The notes under the pieces: generated by a model
Told to the model about the DNA's origin: nothing
What the model saw: the letters and a program-made list of their open reading frames with translations, nothing else
Database searches by the model: none
Position numbers and translations under genes: made by a program
Shown: in pieces, positions 1 to 7,597 of the stretch
Layout of the letters: each line of letters opens with the position of its first letter
How positions within the stretch are numbered: the stretch's first letter is position 1
Source of the DNA: Pseudomonadota bacterium
Lineage (GTDB): Bacteria > Pseudomonadota > Alphaproteobacteria > Rhizobiales > Xanthobacteraceae
DNA length: 7,825 nt
NCBI GenBank assembly: GCA_023392205.1
Contig: JAEVZN010000054.1
Span: 1 to 7,825, forward strand
Reading direction: 5' to 3'

Positions 1-953
1 TCACCGCCCTGCATGTCGTGCCGAGCGCCACCTTGCGAGGACGCGATCCGGTCTCCATCGCCCGCACCGGGCTCACCCTCGTTTATGGACTGGCTAAGGC
101 CTATGCGCTCATGCGCAGCGTGCGCCCGGCCATCGTTGTCGGCTTCGGCGGCTACCCGTCCGTCCCGCCGGTGCTGGCGGCGAGCCTCATGCAGATCCCG
201 ACGCTGCTGCACGAGCAGAATGCCGTCATGGGGCGCGCCAACCGTTTTCTGGCTGCGCGCGTCTCGACCATTGCGACGGGCTTTGCGGGTGTGACCGACG
301 GCGACGAGGCACTGGCCTTGAAGACCGTCTGTATCGGCAATCCGCTACGGCCTTCGGTCATCGCGGCCGCAAAGACCGCCTATGACCCGATCGAACAGAA
401 CGGATCGATCCGGCTTCTGGTGTTCGGCGGCAGTCAGGGCGCGCGCATCATGGCCGATATCGTCCCGCCGGCTATCGCCAGGCTCGAACCGCATCTGCAG
501 ATGCGGCTCAAGATCGTGCAGCAGACCCGCGAAGAGGATATCCCGCGCGTGCGGGAGATTTATGCGCGGGCGCAGGTGGCGGCCGAGCTTGCGCCGTTTT
601 TCACCGATCTTCCGGCGCGGATGGCGCAAAGCCACCTGGTCGTGTCCCGCTCCGGTGCCGGGACCGTGGCGGAATTGAGCGCGATCGGCCGGCCGGCCAT
701 TCTGGTGCCGCTGCCACATGCGCTCGATCAGGATCAGGCCGCCAATGCCCTGGTGCTGGAAAAAGCCGGCGGCGCCATCCGGTTGCTGCAGAAGGACTTC
801 ACGCCCGACCGGCTGGCAGTCGAAATTAATGCATTGGCGGCCGACCCCGCGCGCCTCACCGGCATGGCCGAGGCGGCCCGGAGCATCGGTGTGCTTGACG
901 CCGCCGACCGTCTGGCCGATCTGGTTCTGAAAACTGCCCGTCTCACGCCCTGA
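1..953 (+). CDS. murG: MurG, UDP-GlcNAc:undecaprenyl-pyrophosphoryl-MurNAc-pentapeptide GlcNAc transferase (5' end missing)
   Basis: MurG transfers GlcNAc from UDP-GlcNAc to lipid I, making lipid II at the cytoplasmic face of the inner membrane. The reading frame is open from base 3 with no start before it, so the gene begins upstream; 316 residues are present and about 50 N-terminal residues (including the GGxGGH loop) are expected to be missing, given a family length near 355-370. Visible family motifs are GFGGYPSVPP (bases about 144-173), LLHEQNAVMGRANRFL (about 204-251), LVFGGSQGAR (about 417-446), and the C-terminal donor-binding stretch SRSGAGTVAEL (about 648-680) followed by LPHALDQDQAANA (about 711-749), which bind UDP-GlcNAc in this GT-B (GT28) family. 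The frame ends with TGA at 951-953, and murC follows after 13 bases. Apparent starts such as the GTG at 18 are internal codons. Identification is firm; nothing about the gene looks abnormal. Confidence 0.97.
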   Translation, partial: TALHVVPSATLRGRDPVSIARTGLTLVYGLAKAYALMRSVRPAIVVGFGGYPSVPPVLAASLMQIPTLLHEQNAVMGRANRFLAARVSTIATGFAGVTDGDEALALKTVCIGNPLRPSVIAAAKTAYDPIEQNGSIRLLVFGGSQGARIMADIVPPAIARLEPHLQMRLKIVQQTREEDIPRVREIYARAQVAAELAPFFTDLPARMAQSHLVVSRSGAGTVAELSAIGRPAILVPLPHALDQDQAANALVLEKAGGAIRLLQKDFTPDRLAVEINALAADPARLTGMAEAARSIGVLDAADRLADLVLKTARLTP

Positions 954-958
954 AGGAT
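953..958 (+). promoter_or_regulatory. Ribosome binding site of murC
   Basis: AAGGAT lies in the 13-base murG-murC gap, 8 bases before the ATG at 967, and begins on the last base of the murG stop codon. It is the cleanest Shine-Dalgarno site in the upstream half of the window. It supports the murC start and suggests murC initiates on its own ribosomes rather than only by coupling. Confidence 0.7.
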
Positions 959-966
959 ACCCATAA

Positions 967-2370
967 ATGAAACTTCCGCGCGAACTCGGCCCGATCCACT
1001 TCGTCGGGATCGGCGGGATCGGCATGAGCGGGATCGCTGAAGTGCTGGCCAATCTCGACTACACCGTCACCGGATCGGACGTGTCCGAGAGCGCCAATGT
1101 GAAGCGCCTGCGCGAGAAGAACATCTCCGTTGCCATCGGACACGATGCCAAGAATGTGGACCGGGCAGCTGTGGTGGTCGTCTCGTCGGCAATCAAACGC
1201 GACAATCCCGAACTCGTGGCGGCGCGCGCCAAGCGGCTGCCGGTGGTGCGGCGCGCGGAAATGCTTGCCGAACTGATGCGGCTGAAATCGGCCGTCGCGA
1301 TTGCCGGCACGCATGGCAAGACCACCACCACGTCGATGGTCGCGACCCTGCTCGATACCGGCGGGCTCGACCCGACGGTAATCAATGGCGGCATCATCAA
1401 TGCCTACGGCACCAATGCGCGGCTCGGCGCAGGCGAGTGGATGGTGGTGGAGGCCGATGAATCGGACGGCACGTTCCTGAAACTGCCCGCCGATATCGCC
1501 ATCGTCACCAATGTCGATCCCGAACATCTCGACCACTTCAAGACCTTCGCGGCGGTGAAGGACGCCTTCAAGGCCTTTGTCGAGAACGTCCCGTTCTACG
1601 GCTTTGCTGTGATGTGCACCGATCATCGCGAAGTGCAGGCGCTGGTCGGCCGCATCGAGGATCGCCAGATCATCACCTATGGCGAAAATCCGCAGGCCGA
1701 TGTCCGTCTGGTCAACCTGACGCATGCGAACGGAAAATCGCATTTCTCGGTGGTGTTCCGCGGCCGCGACGAGAAGGGCGAGCATGAAATTGCCGACCTG
1801 ATATTGCCAATGCCCGGCCGTCACAATGCGCTGAATGCCACCGCGGCGATTGCGGTCGCGCATAATCTCGGTGTGCCGGACGAGCGCATTCGCAAGGCGC
1901 TGGCAGGGTTCGGCGGTGTGAAGCGGCGGTTCACGCGGACCGGCGAGTGGAACGGCGTCACCGTGATCGACGATTACGGTCATCATCCGGTGGAGATTTC
2001 GGCCGTGCTGCGAGCGGCGCGCGAGTCCAACCAAGGGCGCGTCATTGCCGTCATGCAGCCGCATCGCTACACGCGGCTGAAGGAATTGTTCGAGCAATTC
2101 TGCACCTGCTTCAATGACGCCGATGCCGTCATCGTGGCCGATGTCTATCCGGCCGGCGAGCAGCCGATCGAGGGTTTCGACCGCGATCATCTTGTCGCCG
2201 GCATGCGCGCGCGCGGACATCGCAACGTGTCCGCGCTCGACAATTCGGAACGGCTGGCCTCGATGATCAAGGGCATCGCCCAGCCCGGCGACATGGTGGT
2301 GTGCCTCGGCGCCGGCAATATCACGCAATGGGCCTATGCGTTGCCGGGCGAGTTGCAGGCGCTGGAATGA
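967..2370 (+). CDS. murC: MurC, UDP-N-acetylmuramate--L-alanine ligase
   Basis: MurC is the cytoplasmic ATP-dependent ligase that adds L-alanine to UDP-MurNAc, the first step in building the peptide stem. The 467-residue length is normal for the family. The N-terminal Rossmann domain shows [17 protein letters not shown] (residues 11-27), which binds the UDP moiety. The central Mur-ligase ATPase domain has the P-loop [10 protein letters not shown] (113-122; K118), [10 protein letters not shown] (161-170) and NVDPEHLDH (182-190), which supply Mg-ATP ligands. [11 protein letters not shown] (284-294) precedes the C-terminal domain, which carries [11 protein letters not shown] (334-344) and QPHRYTR (364-370). 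The ATG at 967 is chosen because it gives the standard MurC N-terminus and has AAGGAT upstream. Its stop TGA (2368-2370) overlaps the murB ATG in ATGA, so the two are probably translationally coupled. No key residue appears to be missing. Confidence 0.98.
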   Translation: MKLPRELGPIHFVGIGGIGMSGIAEVLANLDYTVTGSDVSESANVKRLREKNISVAIGHDAKNVDRAAVVVVSSAIKRDNPELVAARAKRLPVVRRAEMLAELMRLKSAVAIAGTHGKTTTTSMVATLLDTGGLDPTVINGGIINAYGTNARLGAGEWMVVEADESDGTFLKLPADIAIVTNVDPEHLDHFKTFAAVKDAFKAFVENVPFYGFAVMCTDHREVQALVGRIEDRQIITYGENPQADVRLVNLTHANGKSHFSVVFRGRDEKGEHEIADLILPMPGRHNALNATAAIAVAHNLGVPDERIRKALAGFGGVKRRFTRTGEWNGVTVIDDYGHHPVEISAVLRAARESNQGRVIAVMQPHRYTRLKELFEQFCTCFNDADAVIVADVYPAGEQPIEGFDRDHLVAGMRARGHRNVSALDNSERLASMIKGIAQPGDMVVCLGAGNITQWAYALPGELQALE

Positions 2371-3296
2371 CGCGCATGCCGTTTCCCGACCTGACCGCGC
2401 ACCTGACGTCGCGCATGCCGGAGCTGCGCGGGCGGCTGTTGTCGAACCAGCCCCTGGCCGAGTTGACCTGGTTTCGGGTCGGTGGCCCGGCGCAGGTGCT
2501 GTTCATGCCCGAAAGCGAGAACGACCTTGCGTATTTCCTCGCGCATCTGCCGGAGGACATTCCGGTCATCGTCATTGGCCTCGGCTCCAACCTGATCGTG
2601 CGCGACGGTGGCGTGCCGGGCGCGGTGATCCGCCTCGGCCGCGGCTTTAACGACATCGCGGTCGAGGATGACCATCGCATTCGTGCAGGAACTGCGGTGC
2701 CCGATGTGAAGGTCGCACGCGCCGCGCAGGATGCAGGCATCGCGGGCCTGACCTTTCTGCGTGGCATTCCCGGCAGCATCGGGGGTGCGCTGCGCATGAA
2801 TGGCGGCGCTTATGGCGGCGAAACAAAGGATGCGCTGATCGAGGCGCGCGGCGTGGATCGCAAGGGCGATCTGCGCGTCTACAGCAACGCCGACATGCAT
2901 TACTCATATCGGCATTGCGGTGCGCCTGAAGACGTGATCTTCACCCAGGCTTTGTTTCAGGGACGGGCCGGCGACGCAGATAGCATCGCGCAGGAGATGG
3001 ACAAGATCACGGAATCGCGCGAGTCGACCCAGCCGATCAAGAGTCGTACCGGCGGATCGACCTTCAAGAATCCGCAAGGCCACAAAGCCTGGCAATTGAT
3101 CGACAAGGCCGGATGCCGGGGTCTCGTGGTGGGCGATGCGCAGGTGTCGGAACTGCATTGCAACTTCCTGATCAATCGCGGTCAGGCGACAGCGCGGGAT
3201 ATCGAGACGCTGGGCGAGACGGTGCGCCGCCGCGTCAGGGACACGTCCGGTGTTACGCTGGACTGGGAAATCAAGCGGATTGGAATTGAAGCATGA
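2367..3296 (+). CDS. murB: MurB, UDP-N-acetylenolpyruvoylglucosamine reductase
   Basis: MurB is the cytoplasmic FAD enzyme that uses NADPH to reduce UDP-GlcNAc-enolpyruvate to UDP-MurNAc. The product is 309 residues, about 300 being usual for type II MurB. FAD-binding signatures are [14 protein letters not shown] (residues 69-82) and [20 protein letters not shown] (131-150). The expected catalytic set is present: Y181-R182 (the substrate-contacting arginine), S231 in TGGSTFKNP (the proton donor to the C2 carbanion), and E301 near the C-terminus. The compact layout with GGSTFKNP fits type II, the kind lacking the extra loop of E. coli MurB. The frame stays open upstream to 2301, but the ATG at 2367 is preferred because it forms ATGA with the murC stop and gives a normal N-terminus. 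Only a weak AGG lies upstream, so initiation probably depends on ribosomes finishing murC. Its stop again overlaps the next start (ATGA, 3293-3296). Confidence 0.97.
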   Translation: MTRMPFPDLTAHLTSRMPELRGRLLSNQPLAELTWFRVGGPAQVLFMPESENDLAYFLAHLPEDIPVIVIGLGSNLIVRDGGVPGAVIRLGRGFNDIAVEDDHRIRAGTAVPDVKVARAAQDAGIAGLTFLRGIPGSIGGALRMNGGAYGGETKDALIEARGVDRKGDLRVYSNADMHYSYRHCGAPEDVIFTQALFQGRAGDADSIAQEMDKITESRESTQPIKSRTGGSTFKNPQGHKAWQLIDKAGCRGLVVGDAQVSELHCNFLINRGQATARDIETLGETVRRRVRDTSGVTLDWEIKRIGIEA

Positions 3297-4492
3297 GTGA
3301 ACCCATTCTGATTGCCGGTGGCGGACTCGGTGGCGCGACAACGGCGCTCGCGCTGGCGCGCAAGGGATTCGATGTGCGGATTCTGGAAGAGGCTTCGGAA
3401 TTCGGCGTGATCGGCTACGGCATCCAGCTTGGGCCGAATGTCTTCTCGATGCTGGACCGGCTCGGCCTTGTCGATGCCGTGATGGCAAGTGCGATCCGCC
3501 CGAAAAGTCTCAAGATGCTCGACTGGGTCGATGGCGGCGTGATTACGCAAGTGCCGACCGGGGACTCGTTCGTGAAGCGCTTCAAGTGGCCCTATGTGGT
3601 CATCCACAGAGTCGACCTGCATCAGGCGATCCTTGCGGCATGCCGTACACTCGGAAATGTCGAGATGATGGCGAACGCGTCCGTGACGGCGTTCGCGGAT
3701 GAAGGCGCCTGCGTTCGCGTGCAGCTTGCGGACGGACGTGAATTGACCGGCGCGGCGCTGATCGGCGCCGATGGCCTGCGGTCCACCGTCCGCCAGCAGA
3801 TGCGCGACGAAGGACCGCCGCGCACCATCGGCTATGTCGCGCATCGCACGATCGTGCCGATGGACGAGGTGAAGTTCGATGTCGATCGCGACGATGTGGT
3901 GCTCTGGTCGGGAGACGGATTCCACATCGTGCATTATCCGCTGCGCGATCACAGCCTGTTCAACGTCGTGACCGTGTTCAAGACAAAGAACATGGAGCCG
4001 ACCGACACCGAAAGCCCGCACCCGGATCTTGCGCATGTCTATCGCGACGCGCATCCGACGATGAAGAATCTCTGGGCGATGATGGATCTGTCACGGCGCG
4101 GCTGGGTGTCGTCGGACCGCGATCCGATCCGGCACTGGAGCAAGGGGCGGGTGACGCTGCTCGGCGATGCGGCACATCCAACCTTGCAGACGCTGGCGCA
4201 GGGCGCCTGCATGGCAATCGAGGATGCCGTCTGCGTCGCGCATATGCTGGACGGCACGCAAGGCGACAGCGTGGCCGATGCTTTCCAGCAATACGTGCGG
4301 GCGCGCTATCTCCGCACGGCACGGGTGCAGTACGAATCGCGCTATCACTGGGACAACTGGTATCACGCCGGCGGTATCGAGCGCGAAGTCGCGCGCGCGA
4401 CCTGGTCGGTGAGGGGGGAGCAGGAGATGTTCGACTGCCTCGCCTGGCTCTATGACGGATTCGCACTCCCGAAAAAGCGTGAGGCTGCATGA
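3293..4492 (+). CDS. FAD-dependent aromatic monooxygenase, 3-hydroxybenzoate 6-hydroxylase-like, inserted between murB and ddl
   Basis: This is a 399-residue class A (single-component) flavoprotein monooxygenase; such enzymes use NAD(P)H and O2 to hydroxylate an aromatic ring in the cytoplasm. The N-terminal FAD fingerprint GGGLGG (residues 9-14) is followed by acidic E32-E33 at the end of beta-2. The DG motif is GADGLRS (158-164), and the second FAD motif is [24 protein letters not shown] (289-312; written here as positions G291-D292 and H295-P296). No signal peptide or membrane segment is seen. Compared from memory with Rhodococcus 3-hydroxybenzoate 6-hydroxylase, similarity extends over the whole length, and its active-site residues His213, Tyr217 and Gln301 line up with H211, Y215 and Q299 with the same two-residue offset. 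Product would then be gentisate (2,5-dihydroxybenzoate); salicylate- or hydroxynicotinate-type substrates remain possible. No aromatic-catabolism gene is adjacent. Both ends overlap mur/ddl genes by ATGA, and base composition matches the neighbours, so an old, well-adapted insertion is likely. Confidence 0.85.
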   Translation: MSEPILIAGGGLGGATTALALARKGFDVRILEEASEFGVIGYGIQLGPNVFSMLDRLGLVDAVMASAIRPKSLKMLDWVDGGVITQVPTGDSFVKRFKWPYVVIHRVDLHQAILAACRTLGNVEMMANASVTAFADEGACVRVQLADGRELTGAALIGADGLRSTVRQQMRDEGPPRTIGYVAHRTIVPMDEVKFDVDRDDVVLWSGDGFHIVHYPLRDHSLFNVVTVFKTKNMEPTDTESPHPDLAHVYRDAHPTMKNLWAMMDLSRRGWVSSDRDPIRHWSKGRVTLLGDAAHPTLQTLAQGACMAIEDAVCVAHMLDGTQGDSVADAFQQYVRARYLRTARVQYESRYHWDNWYHAGGIEREVARATWSVRGEQEMFDCLAWLYDGFALPKKREAA

Positions 4493-5409
4493 CCAAGCAT
4501 GTCGCGGTGCTGATGGGCGGATGGTCGTCCGAGCGGCAGGTCTCGCTGTGGTCGGGCAATGCCTGCGCCGATGCCGCCGAGCGGGCGGGCTACAAGGTCA
4601 CGCGGGTCGACGTCGCCCGCGATATCGCCACGGTGCTTGATCGTCTCAAGCCCGATGTGGCGCTCAACGTGTTGCATGGCCGCCCCGGCGAGGACGGCAC
4701 GATCCAGGGCATCCTGGAGATTCTCGGTATCCCCTATACCCATTCCGGAGTGCAGGCATCGTCGCTGGCGATGAAGAAGGATGCCGCGAAGATCATGCTG
4801 CAGGCCGCCGGCATCCCGGTCCCGGAGGGCCGCGTGGTGTCGCGTCTCGAGGCCGGACGGGAGCATGTGCTGGAGCGCCCCTATGTGATCAAGCCGATCG
4901 CGGAAGGGTCGAGTGTCGGCGTGTTCATCGTCACCGAGCAGCATGATCATCCGCCGCAGGAATTGTTCCGCGACGACTGGGCGTTCGGCGAGATGGTTCT
5001 CTGCGAGCGCTACATTCCGGGCAAGGAACTCACCTGCGCGGTGGTGAAAGACGAAGCGATGGGTGTGATCGAGATCGTGCCGAAGGTACGCTTTTACGAT
5101 TTCGAAGCGAAATACGCTCCGGGCGGTTCGGAGCACGTGCTGCCCGCTAAAATTTTACTAAAAGTTTACCAAGAGGTCCGAAGACTGACCGTTGCTGCGC
5201 ATAACGCCCTAGGCTGCCGGGGCGTGACACGCGCGGATTTCCGCTACGACGACCGTAGCGAGGGGACGGAGGGTCTTGCATGCCTGGAGGTGAACACCAT
5301 CCCCGGCATGACCGAAACATCTCTCGTACCCGAGCTCGCGGCGCATGCCGGCATAGGGTTTGAAGAGCTTGTTCGATGGATGATCGAGGACGCCTCGCTC
5401 AATCGCTGA
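4489..5409 (+). CDS. ddl: Ddl, D-alanine--D-alanine ligase
   Basis: Ddl is the cytoplasmic ATP-grasp enzyme that joins two D-alanines to give the terminal dipeptide of the peptidoglycan stem. Its 306 residues match the short DdlB type. E15 (in GGWSSE) and H63 (in LHGRPGEDG) contact the first D-Ala; K135 binds ATP; EGSSVG (139-144, S141 matching E. coli Ser150) and Y209 in FEAKYAPGG (omega loop, matching Tyr216) form the active-site triad with E15. Tyrosine here fits D-Ala-D-Ala rather than VanA-type D-lactate specificity. Metal ligands are D250, E267 and N269, with R248 nearby. The ATG at 4489 overlaps the monooxygenase stop (ATGA) and has GTGAGG 4 bases upstream. The 3' end overlaps ftsQ by 34 bases. 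Codons 220-241 are oddly AT-rich (GCT AAA ATT TTA CTA AAA) and read KILLKV after LPA, where relatives usually have proline; this patch carries a candidate regulatory site. Confidence 0.97.
   Translation: MTKHVAVLMGGWSSERQVSLWSGNACADAAERAGYKVTRVDVARDIATVLDRLKPDVALNVLHGRPGEDGTIQGILEILGIPYTHSGVQASSLAMKKDAAKIMLQAAGIPVPEGRVVSRLEAGREHVLERPYVIKPIAEGSSVGVFIVTEQHDHPPQELFRDDWAFGEMVLCERYIPGKELTCAVVKDEAMGVIEIVPKVRFYDFEAKYAPGGSEHVLPAKILLKVYQEVRRLTVAAHNALGCRGVTRADFRYDDRSEGTEGLACLEVNTIPGMTETSLVPELAAHAGIGFEELVRWMIEDASLNR
5148..5169 (+). repeat. Abutting tandem 11-base direct repeat inside ddl
   Basis: TAAAATTTTAC (5148-5158) is followed without a gap by TAAAAGTTTAC (5159-5169), matching at 10 of 11 positions. 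The 11-base period is about one helical turn, so both copies face the same side of the DNA, as for a dimeric activator. The period is not a multiple of three, so the repeat does not produce repeated amino acids; a protein-level cause is unlikely. Confidence 0.75.
5154..5170 (+). promoter_or_regulatory. Candidate CtrA-like box (TTTA-N7-TTTACC) for ftsQAZ, within ddl
   Basis: TTTA at 5154-5157 and TTTACC at 5165-5170 are separated by seven bases. The consensus site of CtrA, the alphaproteobacterial cell-cycle response regulator, is TTAA-N7-TTAACC; each half here differs at one position. The site sits in the most AT-rich patch of the window, about 205 bases before the ftsQ start. In Caulobacter CtrA is known to control the ftsQA promoter, which makes the placement sensible. 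A convincing sigma-70 promoter could not be fixed: TAAAAT (5148-5153) and CATAAC (5200-5205) are possible -10 elements, each without a good -35. Binding is therefore a prediction from spacing, composition and position; chance or another AT-preferring regulator remains possible. Confidence 0.45.
5362..5367 (+). promoter_or_regulatory. Ribosome binding site of ftsQ, inside ddl
   Basis: GAAGAG lies 8 bases before the ATG at 5376 and within the last codons of ddl. It is a moderate Shine-Dalgarno match that decides the ftsQ start inside the upstream gene and means ftsQ need not rely only on re-initiation. Confidence 0.5.
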
Positions 5410-6278
5410 AGCGGGTCCATGACCGGCGGCGCCGCGCAGGCGCTGTCCAGAGACTTGTCACCCTTGTCGAACGCAGGAAGCCGCGCGGCTTCGGCACCGT
5501 CCTGGCCACGGCCCTCGTACTCGGCAGTATCGGATACGGAATCGTCCGCGGCGGACATGCCGAATGGGCCGGCAGCCAATTGGCCGAGATCCGCGACAGC
5601 CTCGCCAATGCTGCAGGCTTCCAGATCGTCTCCATCGCACTCACCGGCAACAAGCATCTGACCCGCGAGGAAATCCTCGGCATTGCCGGCATCAATGGCC
5701 GCAATTCGCTGCTGTTCCTGGATGCGGAGGATGCGCGCGCCAGGCTGAAAGCCAATCCCTGGATCGCCGAGGCCACCATCCTCAAGCTGTTTCCAGACAG
5801 GCTGCATGTGGCCGTGACGGAGCGCCATGCCTTTGCGCTCTGGCAACGCGAAGGCCGCGTGAAGGTCATTTCGCGAGACGGTGTGGTGGTCGAACCCTTC
5901 GTCGCGCCGCATGTTGCGCATCTGCCGCTCGTGGTCGGCAAGGGCGCGAACGAGAAGGCGGCCGAGTTCCTGGCGCTGATGGATCGCTTCCCCGAATTGC
6001 AGCCGCAGATCCGCGCCTATGTGCTGGTGGCCGACCGGCGCTGGAATTTCCGGATGCGCAACGGCATCGACGTCCGCCTTCCGGAGACCGAACCGGAAAA
6101 GGCCATCGAGACGCTGCTCGATCTCGATCGCGAAAAGAAACTCCTCAGCCGGGATATCACCGCGATCGATCTTCGTATCGGCGACAGGGTCACGGTGCGG
6201 CTCAGCGATCAGGCCGCGGCCGCGCGTGCCGAGGCGCTCAAAGCTCGGACCCAGAAGCGCAAAGGCGGCGACGCATGA
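5376..6278 (+). CDS. ftsQ: FtsQ, divisome membrane protein
   Basis: FtsQ is a bitopic inner-membrane protein that in known systems links early division proteins to FtsB/FtsL and the septal synthase FtsW/FtsI. The 300-residue product has a basic cytoplasmic N-terminus (residues 1-38, many R/K), one membrane helix at about 39-57 (FGTVLATALVLGSIGYGIV), and a periplasmic part. The POTRA domain spans about 82-150, from FQIVSIALTGNKHLTREEI through ANPWIAEATI and LFPDRLHVAVTERHAFALW. The FtsQ C-terminal beta domain follows, including RRWNFRMRNGIDVRLP (221-236) and ITAIDLRIGDRVTVRLSD (261-278). The tail is Ala/Lys/Arg-rich. The start at 5376 lies within ddl (34-base overlap), has GAAGAG upstream, and gives a plausible MDDRGRLAQSLKR N-terminus. 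The stop overlaps the ftsA start in ATGA (6275-6278). Confidence 0.95.
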   Translation: MDDRGRLAQSLKRVHDRRRRAGAVQRLVTLVERRKPRGFGTVLATALVLGSIGYGIVRGGHAEWAGSQLAEIRDSLANAAGFQIVSIALTGNKHLTREEILGIAGINGRNSLLFLDAEDARARLKANPWIAEATILKLFPDRLHVAVTERHAFALWQREGRVKVISRDGVVVEPFVAPHVAHLPLVVGKGANEKAAEFLALMDRFPELQPQIRAYVLVADRRWNFRMRNGIDVRLPETEPEKAIETLLDLDREKKLLSRDITAIDLRIGDRVTVRLSDQAAAARAEALKARTQKRKGGDA

Positions 6279-7597
6279 GTTTCCTGCAAATGGGTCTGGC
6301 TCCCAAGATGAAGCCGGTCTCACCCAAAAAAACCGCGCTGATCGCGGCTCTGGATGTCGGCACAAACAAGGTGGTCTGCACCATCGCGCGGCTGGAACCG
6401 CGTGCGCCGAAGGATGTACTGCGCCGGCGCACGCATGCGATCGAGATCATCGGCTTCGGGCATGTCGAGGCGCTGGGCATGAAGGCCGGCACCGTCGCCG
6501 ATCTCGTGGCTGCGGAACAGGCTATCCGCCAGGCGCTCGATCTGGCGGAGCAATCGGCCTCGGTGCATCTGGAATCGGTGGCGGTCGCATTGTCGGCCGG
6601 TCGGCTTGCCAGCGAACGCTTCACGGCCTCGGTGGACGTGGTGGGCGGCAGCATCGGGGAGGGCGACATTGCGCGTCTCCTGGAGGCCGGAAGCCGCTAT
6701 TCGGGGCGCGACGGGCGGATCGTGATGCATTCGCTGCCGCTCGGCTATGCCATTGACGGCGTTCACGGGATTCGCGACCCGCGCGGTATGCTGGCCGAGC
6801 GATTCGGCCTCGATATGCATGTGGTCACCGCCGACATTGCTCCGCCGCGCAATCTGATGCTGGCCATCGAACGCTGCCACCTGACCGTCGAGGCGATGGT
6901 GGCGAGCCCCTATGTGGCGGGGCTCTGTGTGCTGGCCGATGACGAGGCCGATCTTGGCGCGGCGGTTGTGGATATGGGTGCGGGAACAACGACCATTGCC
7001 GTCTTCACCGGCGGGCGGTTCGTTCACTGCGACGGGTTTGCTGTGGGTGGCCATCACGTAACCATGGATTTGGCCCGTGGATTGAACGCCAGGGTCGCAG
7101 ACGCCGAGCGAATCAAGACGTTCTATGGCACTGTCGTGGCCGGAATGAGCGATGAGCGCGATATGATTCCGGTCCCTACGGTCAGTGACGATTCGCGCGA
7201 AACGCCGCAGGTGGTGTCTCGCGCGGCGCTGGTGCCGTTCATCAGACCGCGCGTCGAGGAGATACTCGAGATGGTGCGCGACCGGCTGGCGGCCTCGCCC
7301 TTTGCGGCCGAGCCACAGGCGACCGTGGTGCTGACAGGCGGAGCGAGCCAGCTTGCTGGGTTGCCCGATCTGGCTGCGCGCATTCTGGGCCGCAAGGTCC
7401 GTATCGGGCGCCCGTTGGGTATTTCGGGCCTGCCGGAAGCCGCGCGCGGCCCTGCCTTCGCAGCGTCGGCGGGGCTGCTGGTCTATCCGCAGGCTGCCTA
7501 TCTCGAGCATTTCGAACCGCGCCGAACGCGGCAAGCAATGACTGGGTCGGGCGGATATTTCGCAAGGGTCGGAAGATGGCTGAAAGAAAGCTTCTGA
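6275..7597 (+). CDS. ftsA: FtsA, actin-like cell division protein
   Basis: FtsA is a cytoplasmic actin-fold ATPase that anchors FtsZ filaments to the inner membrane and recruits later divisome proteins. The 440 residues are slightly longer than E. coli FtsA (420). After a 20-residue leader, phosphate-1 motif ALDVGTNKV (residues 25-33) begins domain 1A; the FtsA-specific 1C domain covers about 96-175; phosphate-2 motif [14 protein letters not shown] (231-244) opens domain 2A; and the adenosine motif [13 protein letters not shown] (351-363) lies near the end. The last 14 residues, [14 protein letters not shown] (427-440), form the expected amphipathic membrane-targeting helix after a flexible Gly/Ser linker. 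The frame is open far upstream into ftsQ, but the ATG at 6275 is chosen for the ATGA overlap with the ftsQ stop and AAAGGCGG about 6 bases before it. An A7 run at 6326-6332 lies in codons 18-20 and does not interrupt the frame. Confidence 0.97.
   Translation: MSFLQMGLAPKMKPVSPKKTALIAALDVGTNKVVCTIARLEPRAPKDVLRRRTHAIEIIGFGHVEALGMKAGTVADLVAAEQAIRQALDLAEQSASVHLESVAVALSAGRLASERFTASVDVVGGSIGEGDIARLLEAGSRYSGRDGRIVMHSLPLGYAIDGVHGIRDPRGMLAERFGLDMHVVTADIAPPRNLMLAIERCHLTVEAMVASPYVAGLCVLADDEADLGAAVVDMGAGTTTIAVFTGGRFVHCDGFAVGGHHVTMDLARGLNARVADAERIKTFYGTVVAGMSDERDMIPVPTVSDDSRETPQVVSRAALVPFIRPRVEEILEMVRDRLAASPFAAEPQATVVLTGGASQLAGLPDLAARILGRKVRIGRPLGISGLPEAARGPAFAASAGLLVYPQAAYLEHFEPRRTRQAMTGSGGYFARVGRWLKESF

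Noticed and set aside
943..2328. A 461-codon open frame on the minus strand opposite murC.
   Set aside because: It is a typical antisense shadow of a GC-rich gene, rich in His/Arg/Gly with no family motif, while the + strand carries every MurC signature. The same applies to the long minus-strand frames opposite murG, murB, the monooxygenase, ddl, ftsQ and ftsA.
2646..2651. TTTAAC in murB as a CtrA half-site.
   Set aside because: There is no matching half-site 11 bases away and the surrounding DNA is ordinary GC-rich coding sequence.
5564..6274. Long in-frame extension upstream of ftsA, overlapping ftsQ in another frame.
   Set aside because: It is an Arg/Gln/His-rich shadow of the ftsQ coding frame; FtsA begins properly at 6275 with an ATGA overlap and a normal N-terminus.
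6326..6332. Run of seven A near the start of ftsA as a possible slippage or frameshift site.
   Set aside because: The frame continues correctly to a full-length FtsA, the preceding base does not complete a classical -1 slippery heptamer, and no downstream structure stood out.
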